62,079 bases of DNA from JAXHUM01 sp034189325 (GTDB lineage: Bacteria; Desulfobacterota; DSM-4660; Desulfatiglandales; Desulfatiglandaceae), in the NCBI GenBank assembly GCA_034189325.1, contig JAXHUM010000094.1, forward strand, positions 1 to 62,079, written 5' to 3'. Of the stretch, positions 33,857 through 41,993 are shown one piece after another (position 1 is the stretch's first letter; every line of letters begins with the position of its first letter). The notes beneath the pieces are model-generated. The model saw nothing but the letters and a program-made list of their open reading frames with translations. It made no database searches and was not told where the DNA came from. The translations under genes and the position numbers were made by a program.

Positions 33857-34225
33857 CTATTTGTTTTTTTCTCCAGCCTCGAGAGCCATATCAATCTTCT
33901 TCCTGAGTTCTGTGAGATCAAATGATTTTATCACATAGAAGTCAGCGGCGATCGATTTCATGTCCTCTTTAAAAGTATCATAGGCCGTACATAGGACCAC
34001 AGGGAGGTCATAGAATCGATTCCTGATATCCTGTAAAAGATCAAGCCCGTTATAGTCCACCATCTTTATATCAAGCACCACCAAATCAGGCTTCTCTTTC
34101 TCAATTTTTTCAAGCAGTTTGTAACCACTTTCAGCCGTAATAACCTCGTGGCCAGCCTCCGTCAACTCCTCTGAATATAAATACCGGATATGCTCTTCGT
34201 CATCTACAATCAATATCTTTGCCAT
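33857..34225 (-). CDS. Single-domain response regulator (CheY-like), convergent
   Basis: This 122-residue receiver has Asp8-Asp9 and phospho-acceptor Asp52 in LVVLDIKMV. The conserved Lys is in VIKSFDL, where the usual following Pro is Ser. It is encoded convergently, 10 bases after the hybrid kinase, and ends in a basic tail (GEKNK). Like the receiver at 32040 it lacks any output domain. Confidence 0.9.
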   Translation of the reverse strand: MAKILIVDDEEHIRYLYSEELTEAGHEVITAESGYKLLEKIEKEKPDLVVLDIKMVDYNGLDLLQDIRNRFYDLPVVLCTAYDTFKEDMKSIAADFYVIKSFDLTELRKKIDMALEAGEKNK

Positions 34226-34352
34226 GAGCTTTTCTCCCCTGGGGACTTAAGTCATGTGGTGTTTTGTTATTCATTCCAACAGGATATTTTATCATCCGTG
34301 GAGCCGGTGACAATGCTTTCTCGATTGGACAACGGCATTGCATCAGTTTAAT

Positions 34353-34504
34353 GATGTGAGACCTTTGCAAAACGCCCCCTTTTGCCCAATTGCTGTGTCA
34401 GGTTCAAATTTTAATCCTCGAAATATTGAATATATTCCTCCGGTTAAAATTTTCGCCTTCCCTGCACTTGAACAAAATTGAGCATTTTTCAAAGGTCTCG
34501 ATGT
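34353..34504. mobile_element. MITE-like element, 142 bp, with 5-bp target duplication
   Basis: The element (34358-34499) begins GAGACCTTTGCAAAA and ends TTTTTCAAAGGTCTC, which are inverted repeats matching at 14 of 15 positions. It is flanked on both sides by the direct repeat GATGT (34353-34357 and 34500-34504), the expected target-site duplication. An internal pair (AAATTTTAATC with GGTTAAAATTT) makes much of it self-complementary. It has no coding capacity, so it must be moved by a transposase encoded elsewhere. Confidence 0.82.
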
Positions 34505-34662
34505 GTCCGGCAGATCAGCCCTTAGCTACTTCAATTCTCACTAAAGAGCCCCTGACTCGACAATATTTCATCATTGACAGGCCTAATTCCTAATCCTAAT
34601 AATTTACACGGAAGTTGAAAAAATAACAACCACTTTTTGATATCCTTAAACAGTATTGTCAC

Positions 34663-34692
34663 TTGACTTATTCAATAAGAAATCATTATATC
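34663..34692 (+). promoter_or_regulatory. Candidate sigma-70 promoter for aspartate decarboxylase
   Basis: TTGACT (34663-34668) and TATATC (34687-34692) are spaced by 18 bases, about 80 bases before the ATG at 34774. Confidence 0.4.
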
Positions 34693-34722
34693 AAGTGGAT
34701 GAAAATTCTTCACATAATCAAC

Positions 34723-34744
34723 AGACCTCCATTACAGGAGGTCT
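34723..34744 (+). promoter_or_regulatory. Leader hairpin upstream of aspartate decarboxylase
   Basis: AGACCTCC and GGAGGTCT form a perfect 8-bp stem with a 6-base loop. It ends 29 bases before the start codon and buries a GGAGG. It could affect mRNA stability or translation. There is no T-run, so it is not a terminator. Confidence 0.45.
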
Positions 34745-34773
34745 TCAGGTTAGAATAACCGAAGGATGGGTTG

Positions 34774-36489
34774 ATGGACGAATCCAAAAAAGAAATAAAG
34801 AGCAATCTGGAATACTTGAGAAAGCTCTTCATCATGCCTGAGTCACCTGATAAATTCATCGAATTCGGAGTTGATCTTCTTGAAATGATTCATGATTTTT
34901 TTCAGGAAAAAGGAGGTATCCACAGCAGTATTTCTCTCCCTAATTTGAGCAACATCTTTGATCAGACAGATCTCCCTGATGGACCTCAGCTCATCAAGGA
35001 TGTCCTGTCAGAAGTCAAGTCAAAGATTGTAGGGCATTCGGTAAAGGTTGGGAGCCCATACTACATTGGCCATATGACCAGTGCCATTCCCTATTTTATG
35101 ATCTTGTTGGAGATGATTATTGCGGCACTGAATCAGAATCAAGTGAAAATTGAAACGGCAAAGGCCTCCAGTTTTGTCGAACGAGAACTTGTCGCCTGGC
35201 TCCATAGACTTGTCTTTGACAAAGAAGAACGCTATTACATAAAGAACATACAGAATCATCGTGTCGCGCTGGGAAATGTCACGTCAGATGGGACCCTTGC
35301 GAACTTGACCGCGCTCTTGGTCGCTCGGGAAAAGGCCTTCCCTCCAGACGACGTTTTTCCCGGGACGCGCCAGGCAGGTATGGCCGAGGGCCTTCGACAT
35401 TACAACTGCGCAAGAGGCGTCGTCCTGGTGTCCACAAGAGGGCATTATTCCATCAGGAAGTCGGCCAATCTCCTGGGGATTGGTGAAGAAAATGTCTTGA
35501 ATATTCCTGTGGACGAGAATAATCGAATCGATCTGAAGAGGGTCCGTAGCAGGATCAAGAGGCTCCAAGACGGGAGACCGGGAGAAAAGACCAAAATTAT
35601 TGCTATCGTGGGAATAGCCGGGTCTACAGAGACCGGGAACATCGACCCTCTGGAAGAGCTGGGAGAAATTGCCCGTGACGCCGGGGTGTATTTCCATGTG
35701 GATGCCTGTTGGGGGGGGTCCGCTCTTTTGGTGGATGAATTTCGACATGTGTTCAAAGGGATCGACTTGGCCGATTCAGTGACGATTGATGCTCACAAAC
35801 TCCTGTACTGCCCTATGGCTATGGGCGTGGTCCTTTTTCGCAATGAAAAGGATGTACACTTGATCCGGCACACCTCTCAATATGTGATCCGAAGAAACTC
35901 GGTCGATTCGGGGAGGTTCACAATCGAAGGTTCCCGCCCCTTTTCATGTCTCAAGCCCTGGGCTTCTCTTAAGATTATTGGTCGGAAGGGATATGGGCTT
36001 CTTTTTCGAGAGGCATACAAATCGACACGTTCCCTCAAGGAGATACTCGATCGCTGTGGCAACTTTGAAACGCTTAACAAACCGGAGCTATTCATTCTAG
36101 TCTACCGGTTTATCCCCGAGACAGTCATGAAGCAGATATTAAAGTGGAGAGATATCACTCAACAGTACAGGGCGGATCCGAAAGGGAAGGATGCCGAACG
36201 GAAGATCAGAAAGGTTAATCAGTTAATCAACGCCTTGAATATCAAATTGCATAAGGCCCTGAGAATGGATGACTCGACCTTTGTATCCCGAACGACCCTT
36301 GAGTCGACGCGTTACCGTTCTCAAAACATCGTTGTACTTAGGGCCGTATTAATCAACCCCCTTACTGATAGAAAAATACTCCAAGAGATTGTAGATACAC
36401 AAAATCGTATCGGGCTCCAGCTATGGAAAGATTTTGAACCCGCATCTCGTCGGATAGTGGAGGGGCTAGAAAAGAAAGCTAAGGCTTGA
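34774..36489 (+). CDS. panP: PLP-dependent decarboxylase, PanP-like (aspartate 1-decarboxylase)
   Basis: This 571-residue group II PLP decarboxylase resembles the PanP branch that makes beta-alanine for pantothenate and CoA. Evidence includes SPYYIGHMTSAIPYF, NQNQVKIETAKASSFVEREL, a PLP-contact region with HVDACWGGSAL and the PLP lysine in TIDAHKLLYCP. The ATG at 34774 follows GAAGGATGGG. Its end overlaps the convergent transketolase gene by 11 bases. A link to the CoA-heavy metabolism of the region is attractive but only inferred. A glutamate or aromatic amino acid decarboxylase is the alternative. Confidence 0.82.
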   Translation: MDESKKEIKSNLEYLRKLFIMPESPDKFIEFGVDLLEMIHDFFQEKGGIHSSISLPNLSNIFDQTDLPDGPQLIKDVLSEVKSKIVGHSVKVGSPYYIGHMTSAIPYFMILLEMIIAALNQNQVKIETAKASSFVERELVAWLHRLVFDKEERYYIKNIQNHRVALGNVTSDGTLANLTALLVAREKAFPPDDVFPGTRQAGMAEGLRHYNCARGVVLVSTRGHYSIRKSANLLGIGEENVLNIPVDENNRIDLKRVRSRIKRLQDGRPGEKTKIIAIVGIAGSTETGNIDPLEELGEIARDAGVYFHVDACWGGSALLVDEFRHVFKGIDLADSVTIDAHKLLYCPMAMGVVLFRNEKDVHLIRHTSQYVIRRNSVDSGRFTIEGSRPFSCLKPWASLKIIGRKGYGLLFREAYKSTRSLKEILDRCGNFETLNKPELFILVYRFIPETVMKQILKWRDITQQYRADPKGKDAERKIRKVNQLINALNIKLHKALRMDDSTFVSRTTLESTRYRSQNIVVLRAVLINPLTDRKILQEIVDTQNRIGLQLWKDFEPASRRIVEGLEKKAKA

Positions 36490-38491
36490 GACCCAGCATG
36501 ACGGATGCCCTCTCGATGACCTGATGATCGGTAATCCCAAATTTTTCAAAAAGGACCTTGGCCGGTGCTGAAGAACCGAAATGATCAATACCAACAATAA
36601 CACCTTTATCCCCCACATATCGGCACCACCCGTCGGTAACTCCCGCTTCGATGGCGATCCTGAGTCTGATTTCCGGTGGTAGGACCTGATTACGGTATTG
36701 TTCAGGTTGCTTTTCGAACAATTCCCAGGAGGGCATACTGACGATCCGGATATTCTGACCCATCTCCTCCAGTTTTTCAGCCGCACTCATCGCAATAGGC
36801 ACCTCCGACCCACTGGCAATGAGAATCAAGTCGGTCTTGGAGGGGTTTGACTCTTTAAGAATGTAGGCGCCCTTTTCGAGCATACTTGCCGGGGCGCAGG
36901 TAGTCCGGTCAAGTACAGGAAGACCCTGTCTGGTGAGGATTAGGGCGACAGGACCGTTTTTTGACTTCAAGGCAACATGCCATGCCTCTGCGGCCTCGTT
37001 GGCATCACAGGGCCGAACAACCGTAAGATTAGGTATTGACCTGAGCGAAGAAAGGTGTTCCACCGGCTGGTGGGTGGGACCATCTTCCCCCACCCCTATG
37101 CTGTCGTGCGTAAAGACATAGATAACTTGGAGCCTCATCAGGGCCGCCAGTCGTATAGCGGGGCGCATGTAATCGGAAAAGACGAGAAATGTTCCACCGT
37201 AGGGGATAACACCACCATGAAGGGCCATACCGTTTAGTATCGCTCCCATGCCATGCTCCCTCACGCCGAACCTGAGGTTGCGTCCCTCATAGGTATCTAT
37301 CTCAAAATCCTTTTCACCCTCGATCAGTGTCTTGTTGGAAGGGGCCAGATCTGCTGAGCCGCCCATTAGTTGCGGAACGTTCTTTGCTAAGCTATTAAGA
37401 ACCTTTCCCGACGCCGCCCTTGTAGCCATACCTTTTGCATCTGATGGAAAGATCGGTACATCTCTGCTAAAGGCCTCAGGGAGTTTCCCATTGACTTGAT
37501 CTCTCATCACTGTTGCCAGCTCAGGGAAGGTTTTCTCAAAGGCCTGAAATCGCTCCTGCCACTTACCTTCGACCTCCTCCCCATGGTCAATGGACCGGCG
37601 GAATTGATGGAGCGCCTTTTCAGGAATGAAAAAGGAGGGCTCTTCAGGCCATCTTAGGTTGATTTTGGTAATCTTAATCTCATCATCACCCAGGGGTTCT
37701 CCGTGGGCCGATGCAGTGTCCTGTTTGTTTGGGCTGCCATAGCCTATATGGGTTCGGACGGATATTAACGAAGGTTGATCAGTGACTCCCTGGGCCGTGG
37801 CAATCGCTTTTTCAATGGCTTCCAGGTCATTACCGTCGCCTACCTTCTGGACGTGCCAGCCGTAGGCCTCAAACCGGGCGGCCCTATCCTCGGTGAATGT
37901 CCTATCAGTACTTCCTTCAATGCAGATACGATTATCGTCGTAGAGGAAAATCAATTTCCCGAGCCCCAGGTGTCCTGCCAGAGAGGCCGCCTCATGTGAT
38001 AGTCCCTCCATAAGATCCCCGTCACCTACGATTCCGTAAGTGTAATGGTTGACAATGTCGTGGCCGGGACGATTGAAGCGGGTGGCCAAAAAGCGCTCTG
38101 TAATAGCCATTCCCACGCCATTGGCAAGACCTTGTCCCAAGGGCCCGGTCGTCGTCTCCACACCAGGTGTAAGGGAATATTCAGGATGGCCGGGAGTTTT
38201 GCTGTTCCATTGGCGGAAGTTTTTTAGGTCTTCGAGAGAGAGGTCATATCCCGTCAGATGCAGCAGGCTGTAAAGGAGGGCGGAACCGTGGCCGGCGGAA
38301 AGAATAAATCGATCCCGATCCGGCCAATTGGGATTTCGAGGGTTGTGTTTCAAAAAACGCGTCCACAAGACATAAGCCATTCCTGCGGCACCCATCGGCA
38401 TACCGGGATGTCCAGAGTTCGCCTTTTGAACACAATCTGCTGAGAGCATTCTGAGCGTATTCACGCACAACTCATCCGTTTCCGTCGTCAT
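36479..38491 (-). CDS. tkt: Transketolase
   Basis: This 670-residue thiamine-diphosphate enzyme of the non-oxidative pentose phosphate pathway has the N-terminal NSGHPGMPMGAA, the thiamine-diphosphate motif GDGDLMEGLSHEA and the catalytic Glu region FGVREHGMG. HDSIGVGEDGPTHQP with the conserved His is also present. Length is normal for full-size transketolase. It is read convergently with the PLP decarboxylase, and the two coding regions overlap by 11 bases. Confidence 0.96.
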   Translation of the reverse strand: MTTETDELCVNTLRMLSADCVQKANSGHPGMPMGAAGMAYVLWTRFLKHNPRNPNWPDRDRFILSAGHGSALLYSLLHLTGYDLSLEDLKNFRQWNSKTPGHPEYSLTPGVETTTGPLGQGLANGVGMAITERFLATRFNRPGHDIVNHYTYGIVGDGDLMEGLSHEAASLAGHLGLGKLIFLYDDNRICIEGSTDRTFTEDRAARFEAYGWHVQKVGDGNDLEAIEKAIATAQGVTDQPSLISVRTHIGYGSPNKQDTASAHGEPLGDDEIKITKINLRWPEEPSFFIPEKALHQFRRSIDHGEEVEGKWQERFQAFEKTFPELATVMRDQVNGKLPEAFSRDVPIFPSDAKGMATRAASGKVLNSLAKNVPQLMGGSADLAPSNKTLIEGEKDFEIDTYEGRNLRFGVREHGMGAILNGMALHGGVIPYGGTFLVFSDYMRPAIRLAALMRLQVIYVFTHDSIGVGEDGPTHQPVEHLSSLRSIPNLTVVRPCDANEAAEAWHVALKSKNGPVALILTRQGLPVLDRTTCAPASMLEKGAYILKESNPSKTDLILIASGSEVPIAMSAAEKLEEMGQNIRIVSMPSWELFEKQPEQYRNQVLPPEIRLRIAIEAGVTDGWCRYVGDKGVIVGIDHFGSSAPAKVLFEKFGITDHQVIERASVMLGLKP

Positions 38492-38796
38492 GTCAAGCCC
38501 CTTTCAAAATTCCGTACTTCTGTTGTCTTTATTATTTAGCAGATCCAGAAAAGACCCTTTTCATTCCGCTTTTATCTCTCAAATTGCCCTATCTCTTTAA
38601 CAGCTTTTCTTTGAACAATCAACAGGAGAACTCGTTCAAATCAGCATTTTCCCGGTTCTATCAAATGGTGTATTGATGGGATGTCAAAGTAGAGACAGAA
38701 TAATCCAAATAGAACCCAAATTGGTATTCGAGTCAGGCTGCATCCAGACAAGGAAATCAGTTAACCATTTGGTATCCTTGACGCGAAAATAGGGTC
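38492..38796. other. Spacer upstream of transketolase and butyrate kinase operon
   Basis: No gene is seen in 305 bases. In-frame stops directly upstream of 38797 show that the missing N-terminal part of the phosphotransbutyrylase is not encoded here in that frame. Confidence 0.5.
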
Positions 38797-39093
38797 ATGT
38801 TAAAAATAATTGGGAAAGCTAGAGGTGGCGGTGGACCCCTCGGTATGGACAATGCCGAATCGGCACTGGCTGCTAAAAACAAGGGAATAAAGGGCCCTGT
38901 CCCTGGGAATGTCGATATCTACCTCTTTCCGGATATTGAATCGGCATTCCTTACCACCCAATTTTTGTTTGCCCTGGGGCAAGTCAGGCATGGGGGCCTG
39001 TTGGGAGGTGTGGAGATTCCTTTGGTTATTCTGACCCCTTTCGATACGCAGGATTCATGTCTGATTAATATTGCCCTGGCGATCCTCCAATGA
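38797..39093 (+). pseudogene. Phosphate butyryltransferase, C-terminal remnant
   Basis: This 98-codon frame matches only the last third of phosphate butyryl/acetyltransferases. GGGPLGMDNAES corresponds to the family DGPLALDNA motif, GPVPGNVDIYLFPDIESA to the nucleotide/CoA region, and GGLLGGVEIPLVILTPFDTQD to the C-terminal core. About 200 N-terminal residues are missing. The frame is open, has an ATG and overlaps butyrate kinase by 4 bases (ATGA), so it may still be translated and keep coupling. A deletion remnant is the simplest view; a functional short protein is possible. Confidence 0.72.
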
Positions 39094-40166
39094 CGAAAAA
39101 ACCTTATATTCTGGTCATCAACATCGGTTCGACTTCCACCAAACTGGGTCTTTTTTTGGACGGGATCCCCATTCTCAAAAAGGCCGTAGATCATAAGGAA
39201 GAGGAATTGGCCTCTCTGGTCGGGGTGAAGGCCAGGTTGTTGTTCCACAAAGAGGTTATAGAAAAAGCACTGGCAGAGGGCCTAGAGAATCGGATAAAAC
39301 TCCACTTGGTCGTCAGCAGGGGAGGGGCCACACGACCCCTAAAGGGCGGCCCTTATCTGATCACCGATACCATGTGCGATGATTTGAGAAATGCCAGGTA
39401 TGGCTTGCATCCAACCAATTTAGGGCCCCTCATAGCTCACCAGATAGGAGAGGAAAGAGGGATCCCAGCCATTATCTTTGATTCACCCATGACCGATGAA
39501 ATGGAGGATGTCGCAAGGATTTCAGGCCTCAAGGGGATCGATCGGAAGGCAGGTTTCCATGTCCTCAATCAGAAATCGGCGGCAAAAAAGGCGGCCGGAG
39601 AACTGAAAAGGGCCTATACAGATATCAACCTTGTCGTTGGTCATCTTGGTGGTGGGATTACGATATGTGCCCACAGGAAAGGCCAAATGATCGACGGCAC
39701 CCACGGTCTGAATGAGGGGCCTTTTACACCTCAAAGACCCGGCACCTTACCACTGAACGACTTAATGGATCTCTGCTTTTCAGGTCGTTTTAAGTCGAGC
39801 CATGATCTCAGGGCGTGTTTAATGGGGCAGGGTGGGCTTGTATCCTACTTGGGGACTTTCAACATGAAAGAGATAGAAAAAAGGATTCATCAAGGTGATA
39901 CAGAGGCTCGCCTAATAACCCAAGCAATGTGCTATCAGATCTCAAAAGAGATAGGGGCGATGTCTGTTGCCCTGAAAGGGGATGTTGCGGCTGTTGTGCT
40001 AACCGGAAACCTGTGCTATTCCTCCTTCATAGTGGAGGAAATTCGATCCTGTGTAAGTCATGTGGCCCCTCTGATCCTGTTTCCGGGTGACGATGAGCTT
40101 GAAAACCTTGCCGCAGGGGGACTCGAGGCCTTTAGATCAGGGTTAGACTCTGTTTTAGTTTATTGA
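39090..40166 (+). CDS. buk: Butyrate kinase
   Basis: This 358-residue acyl kinase of the acetate/propionate/butyrate kinase family has INIGSTSTKLGLF at the N-terminus (phosphate 1 motif), GHLGGGITICAHRKG and DGTHGLNEGPFTPQRPG. Those last motifs are characteristic of butyrate/branched-chain fatty acid kinases. It makes ATP from butyryl- or isobutyryl-phosphate and ADP. It overlaps the phosphotransbutyrylase remnant by 4 bases. Without a full transferase in the window, its acyl-phosphate source must come from elsewhere. Confidence 0.93.
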   Translation: MTKKPYILVINIGSTSTKLGLFLDGIPILKKAVDHKEEELASLVGVKARLLFHKEVIEKALAEGLENRIKLHLVVSRGGATRPLKGGPYLITDTMCDDLRNARYGLHPTNLGPLIAHQIGEERGIPAIIFDSPMTDEMEDVARISGLKGIDRKAGFHVLNQKSAAKKAAGELKRAYTDINLVVGHLGGGITICAHRKGQMIDGTHGLNEGPFTPQRPGTLPLNDLMDLCFSGRFKSSHDLRACLMGQGGLVSYLGTFNMKEIEKRIHQGDTEARLITQAMCYQISKEIGAMSVALKGDVAAVVLTGNLCYSSFIVEEIRSCVSHVAPLILFPGDDELENLAAGGLEAFRSGLDSVLVY

Positions 40167-40186
40167 TGTAACTACTTAAAGTTAAA

Positions 40187-40615
40187 CTATAAATGGTAAA
40201 GCTCATCCCCCAAGATACGTATCCAATTGGACTCAAGGACGCCGAGGGTCTCTTCTATCTGACCGACACCTAAAATCAACACGCTGACGCTGCCGGTTCC
40301 CAGACACGGATATATGTAGTCCACGTTGATACCAGCCTCTTTCAAGGGTTTAAGGATGGCATTTAAACCCCCGGGATGATGGGGAGTTTCACAGGCGATG
40401 ACATCTGCTGTGGCAATCTCATGGCTCGATGTCTTTAGGAATTTAAGCGCCCTGTCCGGATCGTTGGCAATAAAATGGATCTGCCCCTCATCTCCTTGGG
40501 CGATAACGTAAAAGGCGATTATATTGATACCGTTCGCACCCAGTAGGTCGCTAACGGAAGAAAGAGCTCCCGGTTCATTCTTGAGTGAAAGACTAATCTG
40601 TTTCACAGTTTTCAT
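40187..40615 (-). CDS. Tandem ACT-domain protein
   Basis: This 142-residue protein has two ACT domains (about residues 4-70 and 73-140); each opens with a hydrophobic strand followed by a PG motif (NEPGALSSV and HHPGGLNAI). ACT domains bind amino acids or related effectors. It lies 11 bases after the 2-oxoacid oxidoreductase gamma gene on the same strand, a pairing often seen next to 2-oxoacid:ferredoxin oxidoreductases and phenylacetate-CoA ligases. It may sense branched-chain or aromatic amino acids (inference). Confidence 0.85.
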   Translation of the reverse strand: MKTVKQISLSLKNEPGALSSVSDLLGANGINIIAFYVIAQGDEGQIHFIANDPDRALKFLKTSSHEIATADVIACETPHHPGGLNAILKPLKEAGINVDYIYPCLGTGSVSVLILGVGQIEETLGVLESNWIRILGDELYHL

Positions 40616-40626
40616 ATTAAGACTCC

Positions 40627-41166
40627 TTACGATACGTATTCAGCTCCTCTGTCGAGACCTATCCGGTTCAAATCCATGAGACCGCCCTTTTTCCCCTTCA
40701 GTATCTCGGTCAGGCCGTTCATGATGGAATCCAGGCTGGTAGTCTTTGTGGCAGTCACGAAGGCCCCCAGCATAATCATATTGATGGTACGATCACTCCC
40801 CAGCTCCTTTGCAATTTCATTGGCAGGTACTCGTACCACATTGATATCATTTCTAAAAGGGTCTCTATCAATCAGACTTGAATTCAATATCATGATGCCC
40901 TTCTCTCTTATCATACCCTCATACTTAACCAGAGACGGTTTGTTCATAATTACGGCGTAATCGGGTGAGGAGGCAACCGGGGAAAATATCTCTTCGTCTG
41001 AAATGGCCACCGTGCAATTGGCGGTTCCACCCCGCACTTCAGCACCATAGGAAGGAAGATAGGTGACATGCTTGCCGTCTCGCATGGCTGACACGGCAAA
41101 TACGTAGCCCATCATAAGCACGCCCTGCCCACCGAATCCCGCAAAGGCTGTTTTGCTGCTGCTCAT
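40627..41166 (-). CDS. korC: 2-oxoacid:ferredoxin oxidoreductase gamma subunit
   Basis: This 179-residue gamma subunit has AGFGGQGVLMMGYVFA at the N-terminus and YLPSYGAEVRGGTANC, both typical of KorC/VorC. It forms the third catalytic-complex subunit with KorA and KorB. It lies 73 bases after korB. Specific substrates (2-oxoglutarate or branched 2-oxoacids) cannot be told apart from this sequence alone. Confidence 0.9.
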   Translation of the reverse strand: MSSSKTAFAGFGGQGVLMMGYVFAVSAMRDGKHVTYLPSYGAEVRGGTANCTVAISDEEIFSPVASSPDYAVIMNKPSLVKYEGMIREKGIMILNSSLIDRDPFRNDINVVRVPANEIAKELGSDRTINMIMLGAFVTATKTTSLDSIMNGLTEILKGKKGGLMDLNRIGLDRGAEYVS

Positions 41167-41239
41167 GGTTACATAGGTCCTTTCAATTTTTTACTTGGAT
41201 AAACTTCTCAGACAGTCTCGTCGGAAGTCCCCGCTTATA

Positions 41240-41989
41240 TTAGATTTTGCCGACTTCATCTTTAATGACCTTAAGGGGAAATGTCTTCGCAGCCACCTCA
41301 TCAATATATTTGGCCGCATCAACAGATGACATCTTCCAATTGGTGGGGCAGGGAGAGAGGATCTCAACCAGTGAAAAACCTCGTTCCTCCATCTGGACCT
41401 TAAATGCCTTGGCGATAGATCTCTTGGTTCTCCTGATGTTTTTTGGAGAATTCACCGCTGTTCGTTCGATATAGGCACTGCCCCGTGCAATTGCCAGCAT
41501 TTCACTGAGGTCGAGAGGGGAGCCGTCCCTCAGTATCTCCCTTCCACCAGGTGTGGTGGTTGAATTCTGCCCGATAAGCGTCGTAGGCGCCATCTGCCCC
41601 CCAGTCATACCGTAGTTTCCATTGTTAACGAAAAATGAGGTGATATTCTCACCCCTGTTTGCCGCATGGATGGTCTCGGCGGTCCCTATGGCAGCAATAT
41701 CGCCGTCTCCCTGATAAGAAAAGACAATTCTGTCAGGGAGGGTCCGCTTTATTCCCGTGGCAACAGCGGCTCCTCTGCCATGTGGGGCCTCCCCCATGTC
41801 CACGTCGAAGTAGTTGTAGGCGAGTACGGCACAGCCTGCCGGAGGAACACCTATGGCCTTTTCTCCTATGTCGAGTTCTTCTATGACTTCGGCTATGAGT
41901 CGATGAATAATGCTGTGTCCGCAACCAGGACAGTAATGAAAAACCGCCTCTTTCAAATATCTTGGTCTCTGGAAAACCTTTTTCTCCAT
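41240..41989 (-). CDS. korB: 2-oxoacid:ferredoxin oxidoreductase beta subunit
   Basis: This subunit of about 249 residues binds thiamine diphosphate. It has YCPGCGHSIIHRL, YQGDGDIAAIGTAETIHAANRGE (GDG...N motif) and NNGNYGMTGGQMAPTT. The ATG at 41987-41989 lies 4 bases after the korA stop. A longer open frame begins at 42127 inside korA and is rejected because the family N-terminus (MEKKVFQRPRYL) fits the shorter form. Confidence 0.93.
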   Translation of the reverse strand: MEKKVFQRPRYLKEAVFHYCPGCGHSIIHRLIAEVIEELDIGEKAIGVPPAGCAVLAYNYFDVDMGEAPHGRGAAVATGIKRTLPDRIVFSYQGDGDIAAIGTAETIHAANRGENITSFFVNNGNYGMTGGQMAPTTLIGQNSTTTPGGREILRDGSPLDLSEMLAIARGSAYIERTAVNSPKNIRRTKRSIAKAFKVQMEERGFSLVEILSPCPTNWKMSSVDAAKYIDEVAAKTFPLKVIKDEVGKI

Positions 41990-41993
41990 GTTC

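Larger units (their letters stand above)
34226..34773. other. Intergenic region with MITE and panP leader
   Basis: There is no gene in 548 bases. It contains, in order, the MITE-like element with its target duplication, a promoter candidate (34663-34692) and a hairpin (34723-34744) just before the decarboxylase gene. Confidence 0.65.
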
